Assembly (NCBI GenBank): GCA_963712435.1 | Contig: CAVQIB010000003.1 | Location: 620,001 to 684,000, forward strand | Length of the DNA: 64,000 bases | Direction: 5' to 3' | From: Rhodoplanes sp963712435 | GTDB taxonomy: Bacteria > Pseudomonadota > Alphaproteobacteria > Rhizobiales > Xanthobacteraceae | Shown here: positions 38,760-46,966 of the stretch, one piece after another | How the letters are laid out: each line of letters begins with the position of its first letter | How positions within the stretch are numbered: position 1 is the first letter of the stretch | The notes under the pieces: model-generated | What the model saw: the letters and a program-made list of their open reading frames with translations, nothing else | Database searches by the model: none | What the model was told of the DNA's origin: nothing | Position numbers and translations under genes: made by a program

Positions 38760-39083
38760 TTAGAATGGAATATCATCGTCTAATCCATCAACTTTCCGTT
38801 TGAGTCCTCCTGGCGCTGACGGCGGCTCAAGGCGTTTTGGTAGCGTGGGCGGAGGTATTCGTTTCGTTTCACGTTCCGATTTTGCACCCCAGAACACGCG
38901 AGCTATTGCGTCCAACAAAGCAAGAACACGAGACTTATCAACCGTCTCACCTAAAACTCCCGCTGTTTCGATAGCAAGTGCAGCGTAGGTATCAAATCGC
39001 GATCGGTCGCGGTCAATCTCCTCTTGCAGATCATTCAGTTTTGAAAAAAGAGCCTCTCGCTTTTTCTGTTCCACTTCAAGCAT
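38760..39083 (-). CDS. Small coiled-coil protein ending in SSB-type tip DDDIPF
   Basis: A 107-residue protein I cannot assign to a family. Residues 1-40 look like a coiled coil (VEQKKREALFSKLNDLQEEI), then TYAALAIETAGVLGETVD, a helical segment, and a Pro-rich disordered stretch (RIPPPTLPKRLEPPSAPGG). It ends KVDGLDDDIPF. The last six residues are identical to the E. coli SSB C-terminal tip, the docking peptide for ExoI, RecO, RecQ, PriA and others. No OB-fold is present, so this is not SSB. ATG 39083 overlaps the upstream stop by eight bases. The DNA is visibly less GC-rich than its surroundings. Confidence 0.7.
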   Translation of the reverse strand: MLEVEQKKREALFSKLNDLQEEIDRDRSRFDTYAALAIETAGVLGETVDKSRVLALLDAIARVFWGAKSERETKRIPPPTLPKRLEPPSAPGGLKRKVDGLDDDIPF

Positions 39084-39471
39084 TATCAAAAATGCTGCGA
39101 AGCTGATTTACGTGATGCCGTGCCTTCTCTTTAGTGACAGCGTCAAACTGAACAGAATAGCCCTGTACCCTACGCCCGTTACGGATCTCAAGAATAGTTC
39201 TGTAGTGCTTTACGTCTTTGCTGAAATTTAGGTAGGTCGTGTAATCAACCTCCTCAATTCTCGGCACACGGTTGTCGAACTCGGGTGATAGGCAGAGTTC
39301 TGTAATTGCAGCTAAAACCTGCGCTATATAATCAACGTAAAAGACATTGGTACTTTCGTCTTGATGCGCAATCCGAACCCTGTCTGAGCATTCACGACGA
39401 AAATGCATCTCGAGCAGTAGAAACGCCTGCTCCGGATCGTCCGGCAAATTTTCGTACAGTTCGTCGTTCAT
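39076..39471 (-). CDS. Unknown protein, partner of the SSB-tip protein
   Basis: A 131-residue protein starting MNDELYENLPDDPEQAFL, with the central SPEFDNRVPRIEEVDYTTY and the C-terminal ILEIRNGRRVQGYSVQF. No family is recognised. It looks soluble, alternating helices and strands, with an acidic N-terminus. AAGG precedes the ATG at 39471; a longer frame to 39519 has no ribosome site. Overlap with the next gene implies an operon of two. Codon use is less GC-biased than in flanking genes, which suggests transfer. Confidence 0.65.
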   Translation of the reverse strand: MNDELYENLPDDPEQAFLLLEMHFRRECSDRVRIAHQDESTNVFYVDYIAQVLAAITELCLSPEFDNRVPRIEEVDYTTYLNFSKDVKHYRTILEIRNGRRVQGYSVQFDAVTKEKARHHVNQLRSIFDNA

Positions 39472-39543
39472 ATGCCTTCGCGCCCAAACCAGTCGCAACG
39501 TAGGGACGGACTTCAACAAGCAGAAGACCCGCCATTCAACTTA

Positions 39544-40459
39544 TTATTCTTTCGCGAGCCGCTCCAGCCCCTCCGGCGTCGTGACCACGGGCGACCAGCC
39601 GAGCCGCGCCAACGCGGAGGAATCGACCACGAGCGAGCCGGCGAGCCGCGCGAAAACCTGTTCGCGACCGGTCGCGCTGCAGAAGGCGCGCAGCAGCATG
39701 GTCGGGACCGGGAACAGCCCCGGCCCGCGCCCGAGGCCGCGGCGCAGCGCCGCGATCATCTCCGGGACGGTGAGCGCCTCCCGGTCGGCGATGACGAATG
39801 GCCGCCGCAGCGGCCCGGGCGCGGCGAGGACGGCAGTCGATCGCGGCGACCAGATTGTCGAGCGACAGGAGCGAGCGCCGCGCGTTCAGCCCGCCGAGCG
39901 GCAGCGGATAAGGCAGGCGCGCGAGCCGGAGCAGGCCCGCCATATTGCCCTTCACGCCCGGCCCGTAGACCAGCACCGGCCGGAGCGCGACCCAGTCGAG
40001 ATCGAGCTGCGCGAGCCCCTCCTCGGCCGCGAGTTTCGAGCGGCCGTAATCGTTGGTCGGCTTCGCCTCGTCGTTTTCCGTCAGGACGGCGTTGGCGACC
40101 GGCCCGCTCTGCGCGCGGATGGAGGACAGGAACACGAACCGGCGCACGCCGGCGCGGCGGGCCGAGCGCGCGAGATTGATGGTCGCCTCGGTGTTGAGCA
40201 CGCGGTAGTCATCCGCCGGCGCGCCCGACATGGCGTGCGCAATCCCCGCCGAGTGGATGACGGCGGCGACGCCCTCCAGCGCCGCCGCCATGTTCTGCGG
40301 CCGGACAATGTCGCCGATCACGGCGCTCGCGGCGGGAATGGGCAGGTCGGTCGGACGCCGCAGCAACGCACGAATGCGGTAGCCGCGCTTCGGCAATTCC
40401 CGCAGGAGGTGCTGGCCGATGAAGCCGGTCGCCCCGGTCAGCGCAATCAGGGGGGTCAT
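39544..40459 (-). CDS. NAD-dependent epimerase/dehydratase (one frame break)
   Basis: Extended SDR: LIALTGATGFIGQHLLREL (glycine motif), AAVIHSAGIAH, FVFLSSIRAQSG, and the catalytic YGRSKLAAEE. The frame breaks near 39835, where one extra T in GACTGCCGTC fits the expected reading IDAVLAAPG. The C-terminal part ends RLGWSPVVTTPEGLERL. The span of 916 nt has remainder 1. It may be a nucleotide-sugar epimerase or UDP-glucose 4-epimerase-like enzyme; the substrate is unknown. Confidence 0.8.
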
Positions 40460-40542
40460 CCCGCGGTGCTCCGTCTGACGTGCATTCTTGTTCGGCGTAG
40501 TCTACACCATGCCCTCAATTCATCCGCCCTGCGGAGAGACCG

Positions 40543-41766
40543 TTGACTCTCATCAAGCCCTTTCGCGCCCTGCGCCCGGCGGCGGGACGCGCCGGCGAGG
40601 TCTTGGCGCCGCCCTATGACGTGCTGACGAGCGCCGAAGCGCGCGCCCGCGCGGCCGGCAAGCCGTGGAGCTTTCTCCACATTTCCAAGCCCGAGATCGA
40701 CCTTGAGGAAAGCATCGATCCGCATGACCCGGCGGTCTACGCCAAGGCTGCGGAAAACCTCGCGCGCATGAGCGCCGAAGGCGTCCTCATCCGCGACGCC
40801 GAGCCCTGCTACTATGTCTACCGGCTCACCTGGCGCGACAAGGCCTGTACCGGCCTCGCGGCGGTCGCCTCGGTCGCCGCCTACAATTCCCATCGCATCC
40901 GCAAACACGAGTTCACCACGCCGGTCAAAGAGGACGACCGCGTCCGCCAGATCGAGGCGGTCAACGCCCAGACCGGGCCGGTGATGCTCGCCTATCCAAC
41001 GGAAACCAAACTCAACTCCATGCTCGCCAGCGTGACCGAGGCCGAGCCGCAGGTGGACGTCGCGGCCGAGGACGGCGTGCGCCACCAGCTCTGGGTGATC
41101 GACGACAACGAGGCCGTCGGCCAATTCACGCGCGTCGCCGACGCGCTGCCCGCGCTCTACATCGCCGACGGGCACCATCGCTCGGCCGCCGCCGCCCGCG
41201 TCGCCCATGCGCGCGGCGACGACCCCGCCTGCGCCTACAGCTATTTTCTTGCGGTGCTGTTTCCCCATCACGAGATGACCATCCTCGACTACAACCGCGT
41301 GATCCGCGACCTGAACGGCCGCTCGCCCGACGAATTCCTCGGCGCGGTCGGCGAGCGCTTTTGGGTGCAGGCGTCGGGCGAGCCGGTGCAGCCGGCCTCT
41401 TCGAGCGATTTCGGGATGTTTCTCGCCGGGCGCTGGTACCGGCTCACGCTGCGTTCCGAGGCCGTGCCGCAGGACCCGATCGGGCGGCTTCCGATCACCC
41501 TGCTCACGCGCAATGCGATCGAGCCTCTGTTCGGCATCTCCGATCCGCGCAATGACAGCCGCATCGACTTTGTCGGCGGAGCGCGCGGCCTTTCCGAACT
41601 GGAGCGCCGGGTGGAGTCGGGCGAGATGGCGGTCGCCTTCGCGCTTTACCCCACGCAGATGAGCGATCTGATGGCGGTCGCGGACAAAGGCGAGATCATG
41701 CCGCCGAAATCCACCTGGTTCGAGCCGAAGCTCGCCGACGGCATGGTCAGCCACGTGCTGGATTGA
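40543..41766 (+). CDS. DUF1015 family protein
   Basis: A 407-residue protein of the conserved DUF1015 family: IKPFRALRPAAGRAGEVLAP, PYDVLTSAEARA, YYVYRLTWRDKACTGLAA, HEFTTPVKEDDR, and LYIADGHHRSAAAAR with the invariant DGHHR. TTG 40543 follows GGAGAG. The motif suggests a phosphate- or metal-handling enzyme, and relatives often sit near serine biosynthesis genes, but no activity is established. Confidence 0.85.
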   Translation: MTLIKPFRALRPAAGRAGEVLAPPYDVLTSAEARARAAGKPWSFLHISKPEIDLEESIDPHDPAVYAKAAENLARMSAEGVLIRDAEPCYYVYRLTWRDKACTGLAAVASVAAYNSHRIRKHEFTTPVKEDDRVRQIEAVNAQTGPVMLAYPTETKLNSMLASVTEAEPQVDVAAEDGVRHQLWVIDDNEAVGQFTRVADALPALYIADGHHRSAAAARVAHARGDDPACAYSYFLAVLFPHHEMTILDYNRVIRDLNGRSPDEFLGAVGERFWVQASGEPVQPASSSDFGMFLAGRWYRLTLRSEAVPQDPIGRLPITLLTRNAIEPLFGISDPRNDSRIDFVGGARGLSELERRVESGEMAVAFALYPTQMSDLMAVADKGEIMPPKSTWFEPKLADGMVSHVLD

Positions 41767-42877
41767 GTGCAGCAGAATAGAGCGCGCCCACGGTGCGCAT
41801 GACGGCGGTTTCGGTGAACCGCTCCTCGACGCGCGCGCGCGCATTGAGGCCGAGGCGCCGGCGCAGCGCAGGATCGCGCGCGAGCCGCTCGATGGCGCGC
41901 GCCGCCGCCGCCGGATCGCGCGGCGGCGTGAGCAAGCCTTCGACGCCGTCGCGCACGATCTCGCGGCAGCCGGTGACGTCGGTCGCCACGATCGGCCGGC
42001 CGCAGGCGGCGGCCTCGAGCAGCGTCCGCGGCAGGCCCTCGCGATGGGAGAGCAGCAGCGCGATGTGATGCTCGCGCCAGACCTTCGCGACATCGTCCGT
42101 GCGCCCATGCCAGGCGATGCCGGGTTCTGCCGACCACTTCGCCAGCGCCTCCGGCGGGATCGACTGCCGGTTCGCCGGGTCGGGATCGCCGAACAGATGC
42201 AGTTCGACGGCTGCGCCCGCCGCGCGAGCGAGCCGCGTGGCCGCGACGGCTTCGGCGATCCCTTTCGGGGAGATCATGCGCGCGATCACCGCGATCTTGA
42301 CCGGCGGGGCCGCCGGCTCCGGCGTCACCGGGAATGCGTCGGGGTCGACCCCCGCCCCGCCGATGATCGTCACCGAAGGACCGGCGGGATCCAGGCCGAA
42401 CTCGGCGGGGTCTTCGCGGTTCTCGAACAGGTAGTGGATATGCGGCCCCCGCAGGAAGCCGCGCATCACGACGCGCACGAGCGCACGGAGCAAGCGGTAG
42501 CGCATCCCCTCCCCGACCCACAGCTCGCCCAATCCCGTGGGCGCGAGGACGATCGCTTTCGTGCCCACGAGGCGCGCAGCGATGCCGCCCAGCACGATCG
42601 ACTTGAGCGCGATGCAATGCACGACGTCCGGCCGTTCCTCGCGCATGATCCGGCCGAGCCGGCGCAAGGTGTCGGCGAGTTTGCGCGGATCGAGGCTTGC
42701 GCGCTCCGCCTCCAGCGGCAGGACGCGCAGCCCTTCGCGCGCAATCGCGTCGCCATGCGCGCGGATGCGCGTCGCAACCGCGACCGCGAAACCGGCGGCC
42801 TTCGCCGCGCGCGCCATTGGCAGGAAATGCGAAACGAAGAACCAGTCCTCGGTCACCACAAAGAGAAGCTTCGGCAT
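41747..42877 (-). CDS. Glycosyltransferase family 4
   Basis: GT-B fold transferase of about 376 residues, starting MPKLLFVVTEDWFFVSHF. The N-domain has DVVHCIALKSIVLGGIAAR. The donor-binding domain has VAVIAR-type KIAVIARMISPKGI and the EGLPRTLLEAAACGRPIVATD motif with the EX7E glutamates. The frame extends upstream to 43054, but the family start lies at 42877. Its end overlaps the DUF1015 gene by 20 bp. It probably builds a surface polysaccharide. Confidence 0.85.
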   Translation of the reverse strand: MPKLLFVVTEDWFFVSHFLPMARAAKAAGFAVAVATRIRAHGDAIAREGLRVLPLEAERASLDPRKLADTLRRLGRIMREERPDVVHCIALKSIVLGGIAARLVGTKAIVLAPTGLGELWVGEGMRYRLLRALVRVVMRGFLRGPHIHYLFENREDPAEFGLDPAGPSVTIIGGAGVDPDAFPVTPEPAAPPVKIAVIARMISPKGIAEAVAATRLARAAGAAVELHLFGDPDPANRQSIPPEALAKWSAEPGIAWHGRTDDVAKVWREHHIALLLSHREGLPRTLLEAAACGRPIVATDVTGCREIVRDGVEGLLTPPRDPAAAARAIERLARDPALRRRLGLNARARVEERFTETAVMRTVGALYSAALNPARG

Positions 42878-43071
42878 GAAACGCGTGACCGGCGCCTGGC
42901 GCTTGACTGCGACCCGATCGGCATGATTGCCGACCGCAGCAACCATAATGCAGTTCAGCTTAAGGGAAAACCGTGTGCGGTAAACCTCGGCCGCGCGAGC
43001 GCATCGCACACGCCAAGGCAGAGGCAAAAAGGCCGGGCGTGCGCGGCGGACCAAGGGATCGGCGGGGCGGG

Positions 43072-43281
43072 TTATGCCCCGGCCGTGCGCTTGTGGTGAT
43101 TGTGCAGGAACTGCGCGAGCTCTTCGCGCAGGCCTTCGTCGCGCTCAGCCTCGTGGCCGAGCACGACCGCCCGCTCGAACAGATCATGTTGCACCTGCTG
43201 GGGCAGGTCGCTCCAGCCGGTAATCACCGCATAACCGAGAATGCGCGAGAACCTGTCGACCTGCGGATTGCCCTCTGTCAC
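43072..43281 (-). CDS. Small conserved hypothetical protein
   Basis: A 69-residue protein: MTEGNPQVDRFSRILGYAVI, TGWSDLPQQVQHDLFERAV and EELAQFLHNHHKRTAGA. GTG 43281 is preceded by AAGGAGGA, which decides the start. It is mostly helical with a histidine-rich tail. I recall similar hypotheticals in Bradyrhizobium-like genomes but no function. Confidence 0.65.
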   Translation of the reverse strand: MTEGNPQVDRFSRILGYAVITGWSDLPQQVQHDLFERAVVLGHEAERDEGLREELAQFLHNHHKRTAGA

Positions 43282-43419
43282 CGGCTCCTCCTTCGCTGCT
43301 CGCGAGCGAGCTTGCCTCATCTGGTCTCGCGCCTACCAGAATAACGCAACGCAGGCCATTGTTCCGCTTTCGCCGCCGCGCGCAGCCGCCGCCGCCCCGT
43401 CACGGAGGCGGCGCTGACG

Positions 43420-43992
43420 TCAGCCGGCAAAGCCGCCCGTATCGAGGAACACCTGCTCGTCCGGGCTCGTCGTGCGCCCGAGCGCCGCGTTGCGATGGGG
43501 AAAGCGGTCGAAGCGCCGGATGATGCCGGCATGGATTTCCGCATGCAGCACGCCCTCGGGATCGTCCGCCTCGCGGCAGAGCGCGATGCAGCGCTCCTGA
43601 TCCGCGACATCCTCCGAATGCATGTAGGGAAGATAGAAGAAGCGCCGCTCCGGATTGGCGAAGGCGCGGTCGAACTGACGCGCGATCGCGCGCGCAGCCG
43701 CCGCGCGGGCGAGCGGATCGGTCGCGAACGCGCGCGGCGTGCCGCGGAACATGTTGCGCGGGAACTGGTCGAGGACGAGGACGAGAGCGAGCGCCCCCTC
43801 CGCGCTCTGTTCCCAATCCGACAGTTCGCCGGCCGCGCCGGTTTCATAGGTCGCGCGATACCGGTCCAGGATCGCGGCGTCGATCTCGGCGTCACGCGTG
43901 AACCATCTGGCCGGGCCGACGGCGCGCCAGAACGCGAGCACGCCTGCTGGGGTCACGACGCCCGGCGGGGGATCATCGAACCCAGCGCTCAC
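43420..43992 (-). CDS. DUF924 family protein
   Basis: A 190-residue helical protein, TPR-like. The diagnostic stretch is LVLDQFPRNMFRGTPRAFATDP, with FYLPYMHSEDVADQERC and RFPHRNAALGR. GTG 43992 overlaps the upstream acyl-CoA synthetase stop (GTGA), so the two are co-translated. Function is unknown. Confidence 0.88.
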   Translation of the reverse strand: MSAGFDDPPPGVVTPAGVLAFWRAVGPARWFTRDAEIDAAILDRYRATYETGAAGELSDWEQSAEGALALVLVLDQFPRNMFRGTPRAFATDPLARAAAARAIARQFDRAFANPERRFFYLPYMHSEDVADQERCIALCREADDPEGVLHAEIHAGIIRRFDRFPHRNAALGRTTSPDEQVFLDTGGFAG

Positions 43993-45788
43993 AGCCGCGC
44001 CTCGCCCGCCATGATGAGCGCGTAAAGCCGCGCATCGAGCGGCACGAAGGCCTGGGCGTCCGCCTCGTTGAAATAGAGCTGGTCCGGGGTCCGCGCCGGA
44101 TCGAACCCGTCGGCGACCAGGTCGGCCTTTTTCAGCGTGTCCGCGGCGGCCGCCGCCGTCGATCTGTGGATGCGCAGGAATAGCGGGCGCGCATAACCCG
44201 GCAAATGCCGCGTCACATGCGCATGCAAGGCCGATACATCGATCCAGTCCGGGCAGATGACCGTCGCCGCTCCGGCGCGCCCGAGGCGCTCCGGAACGCG
44301 CAGTCCGTAAACGATCGCTCCCTCGATCCCGGAGAAGGAGCACAGGGCCTGCTCGATCTGTTTGGTCGAGACGTTTTCGCCCTTCCAGCGAAACGTGTCG
44401 CCGATGCGGTCGACGAAATAGAAATAGCCGTCCGCATCCTGCGTCATCAGATCGCCGGTGCGAAACCAGGCGTCGCCCGGCCTGAACACATTGCGCAGGA
44501 TTTCTTGTTCAGTATCGGCGGCGTCGCGATAACCGCCGAAGCGCCTCGCGGGCAGATCGCGGCCCGTGAGAAGCTGGCCGATCGCCTCTCCGGGTTCGCC
44601 CGGCGGACATGGCATGCAGAGGCCCCGGCTGTCGCGCAACGGGATTTCCTTTTCCACGTCGTAGCGGATGATCGACGTTGGAAAGCGCCGTCGCATGAAC
44701 CAGGGCAGACGGCCGATCGATCCCTCCTTCTCCTCGAAATTGATCAGCATCACATTGCCTTTGGTCGCCCCATAGAACTCGAGGACATGCGGGATGCGGA
44801 ATCGGGTCTTGAACTCGCGCCAGACATGCGGCCGCAAGCCGGCGCCGCAGCACAGCCGCAGGTGATGCCGGATCTCCTGCGGATCCGGCGGAGCGCGAAG
44901 AAGAGCCTGGGCTGTTTCGCCGACATATTGCAGGATCGTGCAGTCGGTGCGCCGCACGTCGCGCCAGAAACCGCTTGCGGAGAATTTTTCGCGGATGACG
45001 ACGCTGCCGCCGCGCATGAGCAGCGGGCCGATCGCGAGCACGCCGCCCAGCATGTGATACATCGGCAGGCAGCCGAACATGCGATCGCTCGGCCGGGCGT
45101 CGAGAATGCCGGCGAACCCGAGAACCGCCAGCATCAGCCGGTGGTGATCGACAACGGCGGCTTTGGGCAGGCCGGTCGTCCCGGCGGTGTGGATGTAGAG
45201 CGCGGGATCGGAAAGCGTGACGCTGCGGATCTCGTTTCCGTCGAGCGGCGCGCCGTTGTGCCGATCGATCTCCTGGTCGATGCAGGGAAGCCTGCTCGCG
45301 CCCTCTCCCTTCATCCACAGGCGCGGTCTCGTCTTGAGGAAGGGTTCGGCGCCGTCGAACTGGGAAGAAAGCTCCGCCGCCACGACGACATGCTTCGGCG
45401 CGGCTGCGTCAATACTGGCGGCGAGGCTCTGCCCGACGAGATTCGTATTGAGCAGCGCGACCACGCCGCCCACGCGGGTGACGCCGAGCCAGACCGCGAG
45501 GTATTCTGGCCGGTTCGGCATCAGGAGACAGACAGTGTCTCCCGTATTGAGACCCTGCGCCAAGGCCCAGCGCGCGTAGCGGTTCATGCGGTCGGCGAGT
45601 TCGCGATAGGTGAAGCTTTCGCGCTCGGACAAGAGCGCCGGACGATCGCCGTGCCGCTTGGCAAGCTTGTCGATCAGCGTGGGAAACACCCGCGTGGGCG
45701 CCCCGGCGATCGGCTGCACCGCTCTCAGCGCGCGAAAATAACCGCGAAGACTGACGAGGTCGGCCCTGGCCTTGTCGAGAAAGCGCAT
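43989..45788 (-). CDS. Long-chain acyl-CoA synthetase, FATP type
   Basis: ATP-dependent acyl-CoA ligase (ANL superfamily), 599 residues. The AMP-binding motif is YIHTAGTTGLPKAAVV, followed by VLEFYGATKGNVMLIN and the hinge DRIGDTFRWKGENVSTKQIE. The layout (Gly-Ala-Thr-Lys in place of usual Gly-Ser-Thr-Glu, and no lid PP motif) resembles the FATP/FadD-like very long chain branch. It probably activates imported fatty acids. It is coupled to the DUF924 gene downstream. Confidence 0.88.
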   Translation of the reverse strand: MRFLDKARADLVSLRGYFRALRAVQPIAGAPTRVFPTLIDKLAKRHGDRPALLSERESFTYRELADRMNRYARWALAQGLNTGDTVCLLMPNRPEYLAVWLGVTRVGGVVALLNTNLVGQSLAASIDAAAPKHVVVAAELSSQFDGAEPFLKTRPRLWMKGEGASRLPCIDQEIDRHNGAPLDGNEIRSVTLSDPALYIHTAGTTGLPKAAVVDHHRLMLAVLGFAGILDARPSDRMFGCLPMYHMLGGVLAIGPLLMRGGSVVIREKFSASGFWRDVRRTDCTILQYVGETAQALLRAPPDPQEIRHHLRLCCGAGLRPHVWREFKTRFRIPHVLEFYGATKGNVMLINFEEKEGSIGRLPWFMRRRFPTSIIRYDVEKEIPLRDSRGLCMPCPPGEPGEAIGQLLTGRDLPARRFGGYRDAADTEQEILRNVFRPGDAWFRTGDLMTQDADGYFYFVDRIGDTFRWKGENVSTKQIEQALCSFSGIEGAIVYGLRVPERLGRAGAATVICPDWIDVSALHAHVTRHLPGYARPLFLRIHRSTAAAAADTLKKADLVADGFDPARTPDQLYFNEADAQAFVPLDARLYALIMAGEARL

Positions 45789-45817
45789 TCTGCCGCCCCT
45801 GTCCGGATCGACGTCCG

Positions 45818-46966
45818 CTACCGGTGGTCAGCGCCGCCGAACGGCGCCAGCGGGTTGTCGACGAGCGCGCTGCGATCCGGCCGGTCGGGCGCGGCCGCCG
45901 ACAGGAACGCCGCAAACAGCTCCTTGATCTTGGGCGCTGCGGCGGCGCGGACGATGAACACGAGGCGCGTGCGCCGATCCGCGTCGGGCCAGCGCGGAAG
46001 TCGCGCAGGCGGATGCAGAAGATGCTGCACGCCGTGGATCACCAGCGGCGTGTCCGGCTCTTCGCTGATCTTGACCACGCCTTTGAGGCGCAGAAGGTCG
46101 GGACCGTGCACCGAGCGCAGCAATTCCAGGAACATGTCGAAGGCCGACGCAGGAAGCGCCGCTTCGGTGGCGAGGCTGAATGCGCGGATATCGTCGTCGT
46201 GCCGATTCACGTCGTGAGCATGGGCGTGACGATGCCCATGATCGTGTCCCGCATAGGCCTCCTCGGCGAGCCAACGCCGCACGTCCGCAGTCTTGGTCGC
46301 GGGATCGTAGAGGCCGCAGTCGAGCAGGCGGGCGGGGACCGCCTCGCCCCGCGCGGCGTCGAGGCGCGGCGCGGCCGGATTGAGCGCGGAAAGGCGTGCG
46401 AGAAGCGCATCGAGCGCGGTCCGCTGATCGGCGGTCTCGATCAGATCGGTCTTGGTGAGCACCAGCCGGTCGGCGACGGCCGCCTGCTTCACCGATTCGG
46501 GATGCGCGTCGAACGTCGCCATCGCGTTGACCGCATCGATCACGGTGACGACGCCGTCGAGGCGAAAGCGAAGGAGCAGATAAGGATGCACCATGGTCGT
46601 GTGCAGGACCGGCGCGGGATCGGCCAGCCCCGTCGTTTCCACGATGACGCGGCGAAACGCGGCGCGGCCATTGTCGAGCTCGCGCAACAGCTTTTCGAGA
46701 GCGGTGACGAGGTCCCCTCGCATGGTGCAGCAAAGGCACCCGGTCGTCAGCATGACGAGGCCCTCGTCGCGCACCTGTTCGACCAGCAGATGGTCGAGGC
46801 CGATCTCGCCGAACTCGTTGATGAGGACGGCGGTGTCGGACAGCGCAGGATCGCTGACGAGCCGGTTGAGCAGCGTCGTCTTCCCCGCTCCGAGAAACCC
46901 GGTGAGCACGGTCAGGGGGATCGGCGCGACCGGCCCGAGGCGCGGGGCGCCACCGGGAGCCGTCAT
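45818..46966 (-). CDS. COG0523 (CobW/ZNG1-like) metal-handling GTPase
   Basis: G3E-family GTPase of 382 residues. Walker A is LTGFLGAGKTTLLNRLV; the metal-binding CxCC is TGCLCCTMRGDL; guanine recognition is in LVLTKTDLIE. A histidine-rich loop (HDHGHRHAHAHDVNRHDDD) suggests zinc or cobalt storage or delivery. The C-terminal CobW_C domain includes LLRLKGVVKISEE. ATG 46966 overlaps the upstream carboxypeptidase stop (ATGA). No Zur-type box was searched for successfully. Confidence 0.9.
   Translation of the reverse strand: MTAPGGAPRLGPVAPIPLTVLTGFLGAGKTTLLNRLVSDPALSDTAVLINEFGEIGLDHLLVEQVRDEGLVMLTTGCLCCTMRGDLVTALEKLLRELDNGRAAFRRVIVETTGLADPAPVLHTTMVHPYLLLRFRLDGVVTVIDAVNAMATFDAHPESVKQAAVADRLVLTKTDLIETADQRTALDALLARLSALNPAAPRLDAARGEAVPARLLDCGLYDPATKTADVRRWLAEEAYAGHDHGHRHAHAHDVNRHDDDIRAFSLATEAALPASAFDMFLELLRSVHGPDLLRLKGVVKISEEPDTPLVIHGVQHLLHPPARLPRWPDADRRTRLVFIVRAAAAPKIKELFAAFLSAAAPDRPDRSALVDNPLAPFGGADHR

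Noticed and set aside
38760..39083. Single-strand DNA-binding protein (ssb) as name for the gene ending in DDDIPF
   Set aside because: Only the C-terminal tip matches; the N-terminal OB-fold is absent.
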